A DNA stretch of 64,000 nt from Zingiber officinale (lineage: Eukaryota > Streptophyta > Magnoliopsida > Zingiberales > Zingiberaceae), in assembly GCF_018446385.1 (NCBI RefSeq), contig NC_055986.1, positions 101,651,344 to 101,715,343 on the forward strand, read 5' to 3'. A program made the translations under genes and the position numbers. The first letter of the stretch is position 1. The number at the start of each line of letters is the position of its first letter. Positions 54,318 to 64,000 of this stretch are shown here, in pieces. Below the pieces are notes generated by a model that was given only the letters and a program-made list of their open reading frames with translations, was not told where the DNA came from and searched no databases.

Positions 54318-55479
54318 ACTAGTGTCCAATCACTTATGGATTTTAAATTCTCTTGTCATGGGATCACACAAGGACCATGGTAAGTGGGGGACAGATCCTC
54401 TAGTCTTTAAAAATAGTAGATTAAGGGATGTATCACTTATAATTATAATCGGATTGTCATCGTGATCCGATCACAATTAGTTACGATCCCTCTTTGAATT
54501 CACCGTCCCTCCAGATTATAGTTTGAGTTGGGACGGGTGATTGGAGGGCGTCGGTAGTAGGCAAGTGGCCAGGTAGCTTGGCGCCGAATGAGGGACAGCT
54601 TCCAGATGGCTTTCGGCCACCCACCCCTACCCAAACTATAACTTGGGTGGACGATGAACTTAAGGATGGATCACAACCAATTGCGACCGGATCACGGTCA
54701 CAATCTGATTATAATTATAAGTGGTTCATCTCTTACTTCATTTTTTTTATGGACTAAGAGATTTGGACTTATGGTAAACAACACCATCTATATTAACAAA
54801 CGATGAGGGTTAAGAAGGTTGTGACTAAAGTTATGAATTATTAAATTGATAGAGGTTATGAATCAAACGTTTTTGAATCTTAGAGAATCAAAGAAATTCA
54901 ATAAATTTTGATAAAAATTATTGATGATTTAAATGTTTTTAAAAATTTTAAATTTTAGCATGGATAAAATTAGGAGAGTGCAAATTAGTTAGTGGTGTTA
55001 TTGTATAATAAGTCGAAATATAATACTGTACTAAAAATAAAATAGAATATTTTTTTAAAAATAATTTCTCTAATTAACAATGTGATGAATTGATATTTTA
55101 AAGAAATTAATACTAAGATATGATGAAGTTTAAGGAAATCAATAATAAAATAATGATGCTTTAAAAAATTAGCACTAAAATGGTGATATTAACCAAAGAA
55201 ACACTAATTATAAGGTGGTAATATTTTGACTAAAACAACACTAGGATGGTGATATTTTGATGAAATCAGTTTCAAATATGTTTATGTTTTAACAAAATCA
55301 AGGTAATATGATGCTTTGAACTTATGAACATAAAAAGCTAGCCTTGCGTAACCTCACATCCTCAAGGAATAATATATAAGAGGATTTGGCTTTGAGACTC
55401 AGAGGATAACGAGAAGGTGGAAGAAGTCTTTGTTTTTACGAGTATGTTAGGAATTGATTTCTCCTTATCTTATCACCTT
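54318..55479. repeat. Duplicated non-coding segment, copy 2
   Basis: 54500-55090 is the second copy of 51805-52410. After it, 55090-55330 holds a loose series of taaaatggtgatatt(t)aac-type phrases. No gene is seen. Confidence 0.65.
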
Positions 55480-55875
55480 CTAATTAAGTAGCACCTTAGT
55501 TTAAATGATATTAGAAAATATGACTCGCGGAGCATGCTGATGAATAACTTAATATATATACTTCCACAACCTTCTAGAACTGACGAATAATTAACTCGAA
55601 TAATTGGGTCTTTTGTTTTTTTTCCACCAGATCGACTCGTAGTCGTAGATTCCATGGCTTGGTTTTGATGCCGCCACCTCTGCGTTTTAGTCACTTGAAT
55701 TAATCTATTTCTCTTTAATTAATACCTACCTATTTCCCTGTTCTGGTCAAACTGCAGCTTCTTAATTAATTAAGCAGGAAGTTTCCTCCTCTAAGATGAT
55801 TAATCATTCTATAAATAAGGGGGATATCGGACTCTCCCTTAATTTCCTCACATGATCCATCAAGTAATTAACGAA
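55480..55875 (+). promoter_or_regulatory. Promoter of small gene B
   Basis: Upstream block shared with 50945-51362. TATAAATA at 55810-55817, 59 bases before the ATG, in the phrase gatgattaatcattctataaataaggggg that is also upstream of gene A. Conservation of TATA box, spacing and leader (ctcccttaatttcctc) between A and B supports a real transcription start about 30 bp below the TATA box. Confidence 0.65.
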
Positions 55876-56872
55876 ATGGAGAAGGTGGGCGATTCTCAGC
55901 CGTCTTCATCAGAGCCCGTTTCGCCAACTAGTAAAGAGATGATGAAGGAGGTGAAGAGTTCTTTCTCGTCTTTTGGAAATAATTAATTAAATCGTAAAAT
56001 TCTCTCCGACTTAATTTCTGAAACCATGTAGCTTATTAATTGATCACGTATTGTGGCTTGTGTGTAAGCTAGGAATCGATCGGTGCTTAGTTGTTTAATT
56101 CGGGGATTGACACTAGCTAGTCTATTAATTTGTTTAGCTAGCGATGGAGTTTTGTTTTGTTTAAATAAGCTTCATGCATGATAAAACTACGTTTTCTATA
56201 TTTTTCTCGCAGCCGCCGCGGAGACTCGAGATAGTTACTTCAGAAATGTTAGAAAATGAGTGGGGCGATGCGATCAACGATTTTATCAAGTCAATACCAA
56301 TTACTGAACTTGATGCAATTAAGTCGATAATTGATGATGATAATAAAGAAGAAGAAGAAATAAAACTTCTTAATAATGATGATGCTATAGCATACGTGAG
56401 GTAAAATGATTTATAAATTTTATTTATGAATATTATACCTGAATAATTTAGAATTTTTATTTGTGAATATTAAAAAATTAAATATATATGTATTTAAATT
56501 TATTTATTTAATTTAATAAAAAATTTAATTTTATTTATTTATTTATTAAAATTTTTAAATTTATTTATTTATTTAATTATATATATTAAATTAACTTAAA
56601 TATTTTTTTTAATAAATTAAATATTAAATTTATTCATAAATATTTGATTCAGCGGCAGGATCCCTGAGATACAAATGCCCGAAGTTGCTGCTCGGCGTAC
56701 GGAAGTACTCTACCATGGTGAAAAAGAAACGGAGTCTGAAAATTACCACAATGGCAGAGATAGAACAGTAATGGCCATGGACTGCATTCAGAGTAAAACG
56801 TCACGAGTGCCGGAAGTTGCTGATACAAAAATCAAAATGGAGCACAGTAAAAATAGTCGATGGTGGAGATAG
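55876..56872 (+). CDS. Small gene B, unknown family (three exons)
   Basis: I do not recognise this protein. Exons: 55876-55950 (donor GAG|GTGAAG, phase 0), 56213-56400 (acceptor ctcgcag, donor GAG|GTAAAA, phase 2) and 56653-56872 (acceptor attcag, ending TAG). Together they give 160 residues with no stop. N-terminus MEKVGDSQPSSSEPVSPTSK; middle RLEIVTSEMLENEWGDAIND, then an acidic stretch (IIDDDNKEEEEIKLL); C-terminus polar (IPEIQMPEVAARRTEV). It looks soluble, with no signal peptide or membrane segment. The first and middle parts align with gene A. The third exon's GRIP/PEV start aligns with gene A text that is continuous with its exon 2, so A lacks this intron. Confidence 0.6.
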
Positions 56873-57000
56873 TAATGGTGGAGTTAGAAATAAAATAAAT
56901 ATTTAAAATTGATTTTTAACATTAAAAGTTATGTATGAAGTGTTTTTTTAGTTGTAATTTTTGATGGAGTTATGGTCAGAGTCACCCTGGTAGGCCTATC
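56873..57000. other. 3' flank shared with gene A
   Basis: gttagaaataaaataaatatttaaaattgatt and the following ttaacattaaaa(g/t)ttatgta(t/c)gaagtg match the sequence after and across gene A's stop (47970-48030), so the duplication covers the 3' end of the genes as well. Confidence 0.7.
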
Positions 57001-57415
57001 AGGACTAGCGATGTAAATGAATCGAATCGAACTGAATAAGTTGAAAAATTTAAGGTTCAAATTCGGCTCGAAATAGGTATATTCGAGTTCGAGCTCGATT
57101 CGAAGTTCGAAAATTTTAAAATTTTGTGTTTGAGTTCGGTTCGAATTAGGGCTCGAGTTTGAGTTCGGTTCGAACTATTCGAATTATTGCTCAAAAAAGT
57201 ACTCAAAAAGCTCAAAATTAAATTTATTTATTTAATATATATTTAACTTATATTAATAAAATATTAAGGGTAGCGAGCGACTCACGAACTATCGAACAAT
57301 ATAGTTTGTGTTCGAAAAAAATTCGAACATGTTCGAGTTTGATTCGAATACGAATTGAATATTTTTCGAATCGACTTGAAAAACTTGCGAGCCGACTTGA
57401 TTCGTTTGCAGTCCT
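57001..57415. mobile_element. MITE-like element (about 415 bp)
   Basis: The left end aggactagcgatgtaaatga is followed by atcgaatcgaac. The reverse complement of the right end is aggactgcaaacgaatcaag, then tcggctcgcaag. The interior is rich in gttcgagttcgag-type repeats. This end style (a short leader followed by AAACGAATC) is common in plant non-autonomous DNA elements. No coding potential; open frames at 57248-57578 only cross it. Confidence 0.6.
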
Positions 57416-57495
57416 AATTAGGGCCCCGCCCAGGACCCCAAAATGCCAAGGGCCCAAGATATATATAAATATATATATGTATATATATATATATA
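57416..57495. repeat. (TA)n tract
   Basis: Imperfect TA repeat at about 57460-57500 following gggccccgcccaggacccc. No gene is seen. Confidence 0.6.
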
Positions 57496-59100
57496 TATAT
57501 CACTCTGTGAATTCAAACTCGGCAAAAGGGAGATTGTTCGCAATGGATGTCATCAGCGGAGGCCGAAGCCATGCATGACAAGCTGAGCCAGAGGCAACGG
57601 AGAGCACCGCCAGAGTCCTCGAGGAGGCGATCACCACCCACATGGCCTTCTGCAGCAAGTCATCCAGCTCCAATCTGGCCAATAAGGTCACCGACGGCAT
57701 GCGGCAAATTAATGCTGAGGCAAGAGTTTTTTTGGCGATTTGTCCAACTCCGCATCGTCCGTCAAGTTCGGATTCAGAATGCCAAGGATCGACGACTAGG
57801 TTTTCCATTCATTCGCAGTATCCCATTTCTTCTCTCGCCCGCTTTGATGTTTTTAATTACTGTGTACATATTGGCTCAATGAAATTGCTCTTGCTCTTGC
57901 TCTTTTTGAGGATAACATTCAAACGTCCAACTTTGTTGAAGATTGTGATTCTATTCTGGTTGAAATCGATAGGATCAATGATCAATAATGAATGGCTAGA
58001 ATTCAAGATTCATTTTCAATCCCTTTTCTTCTTGATTTCGTTGAAGATTCGTTGGAATTAAGAGGATCAATGATTGTCTAGGGTTAGAACTTCAGATTTC
58101 TTGATCGGTGATTGATTTTGATTTAATTCATAGGACTTTCAAAGAACTTTATTTTACTATCATTAGCAACAATTATAGCTTTCATTCTTAGATATCTCCA
58201 TTTGCTCCTCTTTAGACTTTCCTTGAATTTTCTCATCCCCAATGCCTCAGCAACTCTGCCCCCTTCCACTTGATCATGTGATGTTCCCTTGAGCAGAACA
58301 GACACACAAATCTCGCTTACGTTCCACTCAATTGAGTGACCTTCTACCCAATCTAGTGAAGAAAAAAATAACAAGGATTGAAAAGAGAAAAGAATTTTTG
58401 CTCACTTCACAACCAAACAAAGGAAAATCGCCACCCTAAAAGTAGAATCTAGTTCATTTGGATTTGGATTTGGTCACTAGTTTTTGTATTTGTAGTGGCC
58501 CTTAAACACTTTATGTCATAAATGTGGGCCAGGTTAACCTAAAAAAAGCATCAAGTGTCATGTATTTGTAACATGATTGTATTTGACTTTTGTTTTCTTA
58601 TTGAGACATTGTTCACACTACAGTCTTTTAACTTTTGTTCACATTTCTATAGTTCTTTGTACTTTGAACAGTGCCCCAACCTGATTATAGTGGTTGGTCC
58701 AAATAATTACTATTCTTTGCTCTTCCAAAATTCACATCTGTCTAAGATATGACCTATAGAGCTTTATGGTCTAGTAATTTCACAGATAGTACCAAAGATT
58801 TGCAATATTTGTTTATGACTATCACCTTTGCTTTTTAAAGCTTGGATAATCTTATAATTAGCTTTGTATATGGACTAATAGTTAGGTCTAGTTTCTCAAA
58901 GGTATATTCAATTTGCATGATATTTATCCTTGCTTGACATGCATATAGTCCTAGGATAATATCACTAATGAATTATTTATTCCTATTTCCAGGATCCTGA
59001 TAAAGAGTTTGAGGAGTACCTTAGATTTCTTATAAGACAACACTGCATTGATGATAGGAATGAGGTAATTATAAAAATTTGGCTCATTTTTTCTTGTGCT
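57496..59100 (+). pseudogene. Possible host-gene remnant with splice-bounded exons
   Basis: I cannot name it. 57572-57725 has GC-rich, codon-like text; one frame reads ATESTARVLEEAITTHMAF and continues SNLANKVTDGMRQINAEA, amphipathic in character, but no start is certain in that frame. About 1.2 kb downstream 58992-59063 is a 72-nt segment with acceptor atttccag and donor GAG|GTAATT that reads DPDKEFEEYLRFLIRQ then HCIDDRNE with no stop. Between them is AT-rich, intron-like DNA. It could be a partial gene duplicate or a fragment captured by a transposon. Confidence 0.35.
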
Positions 59101-60260
59101 AGCATTTCTATAATATATAAGTAATCATACGACCATTTGCATAAACAACATCATAGAAGTCCTTTTCCGTGTTTCCATTTTGAGTTCTTTTTTTTTAGTT
59201 GAAGTTATTGTTAATAAAATTAGAGGTGTCTGAGTGTTACTTATGTCTGAGTGTTCCTAAAACAAATAAACTAGACCAAATAGATAGACATACATACTAG
59301 ATAGGTAAACTAAACAAATAGATAAATCAAATCAGACATATAGAAACCACATGAAAAAAAGGAAGATATATCACTAAAAAAATAATTTTTTATAACGAAT
59401 TTTCCGACAACTTTGTAAAAAAAAATCCGTCGCAAAATTGAGAAATGCAGATCTGCAACGAATTATTTTTCATCCCAAAGTTAGCGACTAATCCAATTTT
59501 CGTCGCATATTTTCCAACGAAAATAGATTTTGTCGCTAAAAATCGACGACGAATTTAAGAATTTGTTGCACAAATCTGCAACGAATTTCTATATTCGTCA
59601 CAGATTTTTGCGATGAATTTTCATATTTGTTGCAAATTCTATAATGAATTTTCAGATTTTTTTCAAAATATTTATTTCAGAAAATCATAAATTTGTGAAA
59701 AATCAGTAGATTCATCTTAAATCCACAATGAATATACAATTCATCGTAGAATCTCCAACAAATATACTATTCATCATAGATTCTACGATGAATATATAAT
59801 TCATTGTATTTTTTTTAATGATATGCTATGATAGTTTAGCAACTAAATTTTTTTGTTGCTAAATTCACCACAAAACACAAAAAAAAATATCCAAAAATAA
59901 CTATTTCTACATTGTATATTTTTAATACAAATAATATCAAACCAGTTTAACAAATAAATCTATACACATTGTATATACACATCCTATCCAACATTTCTAA
60001 CAAAATAAAACATACATTAAACCAAATCACAATTCATACATCAAAATAAAATCATACATCTAACATCAAATCCAAATATCACCAAATGTCTAACATTTTA
60101 CAAATATCTAAATCTATACATCACAAAATCACAATGTTTTTTCTTAAGAAAAACTTTCTTCTCCTTCTTCTAATATATTGTTTTTCATTTTGTACCATCC
60201 TTGGTCTCACCAATTTTATTCAAAACAAATTAACAGTATTAATAAAACATACTGATACAG
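59101..60260. repeat. Second copy of the 270-bp repeat and CACTA-like subterminal text
   Basis: 59255-59520 repeats 50150-50415. From cactaaaaaaataa (59372) onward, to about 59850, motifs gacgaatttc, ttcgtcgcaaa and gatgaata(t/c)a recur in both orientations, as in CACTA subterminal regions. No right terminus was found. The + strand frame 60086-60451 spans the boundary of the next LTR and is not a gene. Confidence 0.5.
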
Positions 60261-61156
60261 TGATGATAAAGGGCCCCACCCCATTGTCACACTGGAAATC
60301 AAAAGAGGTCAAAGTCAAAGCGATCAACGCGTACAAGGCATCGATCGGTGGGGCGAAACATGCCTCGACCGGGCAGAGGGCTCCGACCCTTCGTCGACTT
60401 CGACACGGGGAGGATTCAAACAACCGACGCTCAAGGGAGAACAACGCGTAGAAGTCGAGTCGAGCGGCTACCCCGCTCAGCCAGACAGCAAGGCCTGACA
60501 TTGACAGAGTTTAACTTCGGCCGAGTGGCTACACCGCTCGGCCTAACAGCAAACTCGACAGTGGCAGAGTGGAATTTCGTTCAAGCAGGCAAGGAGTATC
60601 GAGGTTCTGGTCGAATGGACGGGGCACCAGAGCGGCGAATAGATGTCTGAGCTGCCAACTCGCTCGGCCTGGTGGTATAGTACGTTGATATACCTCAGCA
60701 TCCTTTTGGGAGTTGGTGTCGTTGACACCAGGCATGGGCTACCAGAAGATCATACGGCGGAAGCTTCCACTATCACTTCAGAGATATGCTCAGTCCGTTA
60801 AGGTACTGTGTCAGGGACACTTTACTAACAAGTCTTTTCAGGGAAAGCTTTGAGAAGTGTGCTCAGCTTGGGAAGCATGCACACGCGCTACCGGAGCTCT
60901 ATATAAAGAGTGGTCCAAGCATCGACGGAGGTATGCAATACACGTGATATTCACTATTTGTGCTACAGTTCTTGTTGCTCCGCTTCATTCCTCATCGCCG
61001 GTGACTGACTTGAGCATCGGAGGGCTAACGCCGGGGACCTCTTCTCTGGTTCGGCACTGATGTAGGTTGTGTTGCAGGTTCGCGCGGAGTCCACAGGGGC
61101 TCAACGTGAGCACCACATCCCCAGCTTTCCGTCTCTTCGACTTTCGAACAGAATCA
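60261..61156 (+). repeat. 5' LTR of a Tat-like gypsy element
   Basis: 896 bp, ends TGATGATAAAGG and CAGAATCA. The left flank is tacag. It contains CTATATAAAGAG (TATA box, 60899-60910) followed by GACTTGAGCATCGGAGGGC, GCCGGGGACC and TGGTTCGGC, the same order as the two solo LTRs. Open frames 60220-61245 on both strands are GC-driven chance. Confidence 0.8.
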
Positions 61157-61160
61157 TATT

Positions 61161-61180
61161 TGGCGCCGTATGTGGGAACG
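61161..61180 (+). other. Primer binding site, TGGCGCC type
   Basis: TGGCGCCGTATGTGGGAACG lies four bases after the LTR. Tat-branch gypsy elements have primer sites of this TGGCGCCGT(C)TGTGGG form, distinct from the initiator-Met type seen in the other elements here. Confidence 0.75.
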
Positions 61181-61203
61181 TCACCTGAATCCAAGCCGAG
61201 AAG

Positions 61204-62190
61204 ATGGAGGACACTAGACGACTCATCACCGTGACGCTCACTCAAGAGGAGCTAGAGATGCTCGTTCAAGGTTGAGCAGCAAAAATGATAGAACAACAAC
61301 AATAAGTGTTAGTCGATCGGCTAGCACCGCAGCCTGCAACCTCGGTGCCCAATAGGCAAGCGAGGCACGAAGACCGAACGGAGCAACTCTCCGTATGGGG
61401 GCAGAACAGAAGACTGACCGACACACAGGGGGAAGCGTCGTCCGCACCGATCCCCTTCCATCGAGCTTTGTTCCAAACCCCGTTGGAGATAGCCCAAGCA
61501 CATCAAGAGCAGGGATCATCTTCAGATGATGCTCCCATCCAGGACGCACAGAAAGGCAAGGCGCCCCGAAGCAACACGTCTCTCGAACGGATCAACCGGC
61601 AGTTCTTAGAGGAGATCTTACAAGATCCTCTGCCCAGACACTACACCCCGCTGGCGATCGGGACGTACAACAGATTGACCGATCCGGATAATCATATGGG
61701 TTGGTTCGATAACGAAGCCACGCTGCACCAATATACAGACGGAGTGAAGTGCTAAGTCTTCCTCACGACTCTCTCTAGATCGGCACAGCGCTGGTTCAAA
61801 AGATTGTCGAACGACTCAATACGAAGCTTCAAAGACTTCCGGGCCTCTTTTCAGCACCATTTCACCAACAGCCGACGCTACCAGAAGATGAGCGTCAACC
61901 TCTTTGCCCTGAAGCAAGGGCCCAAGGAAGCGCTTCGAGTATACATTTAGCACTTCAACCAAGTGGCCATGGACATCCCTTCGGTCTCGTCCGAGACAAT
62001 GATGAATGCCTTCACTCAGGGGCTCGCCGAAGGAGATTTTTTTCGGTCGCTCATCAGAAAGCCGCCCAGGGACTTCGACCACATGCTCAAGAAAGCAACG
62101 GATATATCAACGTGGAAGAAGTCCAGGCGGTCAGAAGAAAGGAGGCCCTGATCGAACATTCGGTGCTGACCGAGTATAAGAGAAATCCAT
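61204..62190 (+). pseudogene. Tat-like gypsy gag remnant
   Basis: ATG at 61204. Text EDTRRLITVTLTQEELEMLV is followed by stops at about 61273 and 61303, then a clean run 61306-61755 with PRHYTPLAIGTYNRLTDPDN and ATLHQYTDGVKC. A TAA at 61753-61755 is followed in frame by VFLTTLSRSAQRWFKRL, SFKDFRASFQHHF, a TAG where Gln is normal (about 61950) and HFNQVAMDIPSVSSETMMN. This is the retrotransposon gag (capsid) domain of the Tat/Retand type. Sequence similarity ends near 62190, where unrelated AT-rich copia 3' text begins, so protease and pol are missing. Confidence 0.88.
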
Positions 62191-63667
62191 AAGGTTCTCT
62201 TTTTGAAAATCTAGAAAAAGGTAAGATAGATTTAGGTTAAAATTGAGAATTAATTTAACCTAATTCAAACCAAACCTAATCAAGCATAAACTTAAATCAA
62301 ACCAATAAAATTTAAAAATTAAATTTCAAAACTTTAATTTAATTTAAAATATAAATATTTTTTAAAATTCAAACTTAAATATTTTTTAAAATTCAAACTT
62401 ACAAATTTTTTATCTACTCAAACTTAATATTTTTCAAATTCAGACTTAATAATTTTCAAAATTTTAAATATAAAATCAACTTCAAAATTAACTTAATTTC
62501 ATCTCATATAAACTCATAAGTTTAAAATTCAAACTTACATATTTTTTATCTACTCAAACTTAATATTTTTCAAATTCAGACTTAATAATTTTCAAAATCT
62601 CAAACATAAAATCAACTTCAAAATTAACTTAACTTTATCTCATATAAACTCATAAGTTTAACATGTTTCATAACATAGAATGAGTGATATAAAAAATTAG
62701 GAAAGTAGATGATTATTTTAGAACTTACTTTGACTTTTCCACACTTGAACTTTAGGGTCATAGTTATTAATCAAGGCATTAATCAAGACATTAATTAAAT
62801 TACTTAAGCTCACCGTCTCCTACAAATTACTTAAATTTTTTTTTAAGGGGGAGAGAAATAGGGAGTTAAAAATGAAATAGTTTCAAAAATTAAGCATTCT
62901 CAAAAGATAAAGTTTTTTTTAAAAGAAGTTATATTTCAAAAACAAGGTTTATAAGTGAAGCTCTTTCAAAATCAATTACTTCTTCAAAATTTTAAAGAAG
63001 TTCTTTTTAAAACTATGTATTTAGCTAAGTATTTTTTACAAGAAAATTCTTTTTAAAGCTATGTATTTAGCTAAATATTTTTACAAGGAAATTCTTTTTA
63101 AAGGTATGTAAAAAATTCTTTTCAAAGCTAAGTAAGTATTTTTCAAAGAAAGCTCTTTTTAAAACTAAGTATTTATCTAAAGATTTTTAATTTTTTTTTA
63201 AAATAATTAGCTAAATGTTTAATAAATTTTTTTTTTAAAGCTAAGTTTTTTGAAAAGAAAGTTAAAGTGATGGCTTTAGGAGAAGCAAAAGTTAACAACT
63301 TTAAAAGTTATTTAAAAAAAAAGATTAAAAATTAGTTTCTTTTAAGTACTATCTTTTACAAGTTAACTCTCTACTTAGTATTCTTTTTGATATATGTCAA
63401 AAGAAGAGAGAAATATTAAAGTTAAGTCAAGTTAAATCAAAACATAAGTTAAGTCAAAACATAATTTTTTTTACATCTATTATATTAAGGGGGAACATCT
63501 TTACTTACATAACCCTTTTTTGCCTTAAATTTTTTGGGGGCGATCTTTACTTTATTAAATTGACACATTATTTTATTTATCCTCAAATCCCTTACTTATC
63601 CTACATTATTCTTTATTATACTTTACTTAACTTTGAACTGTGTTGCTATAATAAAAAAGAGGAATAT
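62191..63667 (+). other. 3' non-coding region of a SIRE-type copia element
   Basis: AT-rich with reiterated attcaaacttaaatatttttt and agctaagtatttt phrases. It includes aagggggagagaaat (62845-62860) and ctttttgatatatgtcaaaag (63386-63405), like the complement of 6790-6960. It ends in a purine run (aaaaaagagga, 63653-63663) before the LTR. No protein coding. Confidence 0.55.
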
Positions 63668-64000
63668 TGTTAGTGTAGGAAGCACCAGATGATGGAACCT
63701 AAGTTTTGATTATAGCAAAAGGTTCAAAAGTTAAGTTTCTTGTTGTTCTAACAAATTAAACTGAGTGTGTAAGAAAGTCTTAAGTAATCTTAGGCAAAGG
63801 AAAGTCTTAATTGAGGCTAGGCAAATAGAAAGTCCAAGCTGCGGTTAGGCAACGAAGTCTTGGTCCGGAAGACTGGGTACAGTCTTGGGGAGCTGAGGAC
63901 ATTGGGCAAAATCCTAGGGTCGAGGATGCTAGGTGAAAACCCTAGAGTCACTAACACCAGATGGAAAATTGGATGGGTCGGAGATCGGATGTCCCACATG
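63668..64000 (+). repeat. Start of a SIRE-type copia 3' LTR, runs off the window
   Basis: It begins TGTTAGTGTAGGAAGC after the purine run. It has the phrases aaagtcttaagtaatcttaggc and gggcaaaatcctagggtcgagg repeated with changes, in LTR style like 5046-5371. The frame 63817-63999 is chance. The end of the LTR lies beyond the window. Confidence 0.6.

Noticed and set aside
60086-60451. 121-aa frame with a hydrophobic N-terminus
   Set aside because: It crosses the boundary between AT-rich debris and the start of a Tat-like LTR (60261), so it is a chance join.
1-64000. CRISPR arrays, bacterial operons, organelle inserts
   Set aside because: The repeats seen are tandem or LTR-internal without spacer structure. 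No prokaryotic or organellar gene order is visible.

Overview
This is nuclear DNA of a flowering plant. The window is almost entirely nested transposable elements: Ty1/copia, Ty3/gypsy chromovirus-like, Tat-like gypsy LTRs, a CACTA DNA transposon, fold-back elements, MITEs and a Cassandra LTR. Only a short stretch near 47-57 kb looks like ordinary host sequence. Species cannot be read from the sequence. A repeat-rich monocot is my guess, and it is inference only.

Layout. 1-2.5 kb: LTR-like debris and a 108-bp tandem array. 2.55-5.05 kb: a decayed copia copy on the + strand. 5.38-20.0 kb: a SIRE-type copia element on the - strand. A fold-back element (8024-8894, repeats gattt) and a complete gypsy chromovirus (9353-18589, repeats ccttt) are inserted in its polymerase gene. 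20.0-23.0 kb: a gypsy LTR on the - strand holding a Tat-like solo LTR (20534-21352, repeats cttaa). 23.0-25.5 kb: unassigned DNA and a copia 5' end. 25.5-31.3 kb: a truncated second chromovirus and a + strand gypsy LTR. 31.3-32.6 kb: a copia gag/protease remnant holding another Tat-like solo LTR.

32580-46600 is a 14-kb CACTA element with 3-bp repeats (gtc), inserted in a 28-bp minisatellite. It carries subterminal repeats, an array of fold-back modules and a broken transposase-associated gene. A complete gag-only copia element (33948-41274, repeats gagac) sits inside it.

46.6-60.2 kb is the least repeat-dense part. It holds MITEs, a Cassandra solo LTR with its 5S-rRNA-like promoter, a 227-bp palindromic element, and two related intron-containing small genes (47434-47982 and 55876-56872) of a family I do not recognise. 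A third, gene-less copy of their promoter lies between them. 60.26-62.19 kb is a truncated Tat-like gypsy 5' end. 62.2-64 kb is the 3' end of a + strand SIRE-type copia element that runs off the window.

The insertion order can be read where target-site duplications survive. None of the retroelement polyproteins is intact. The two small genes are the only intact spliced reading frames I could assemble.
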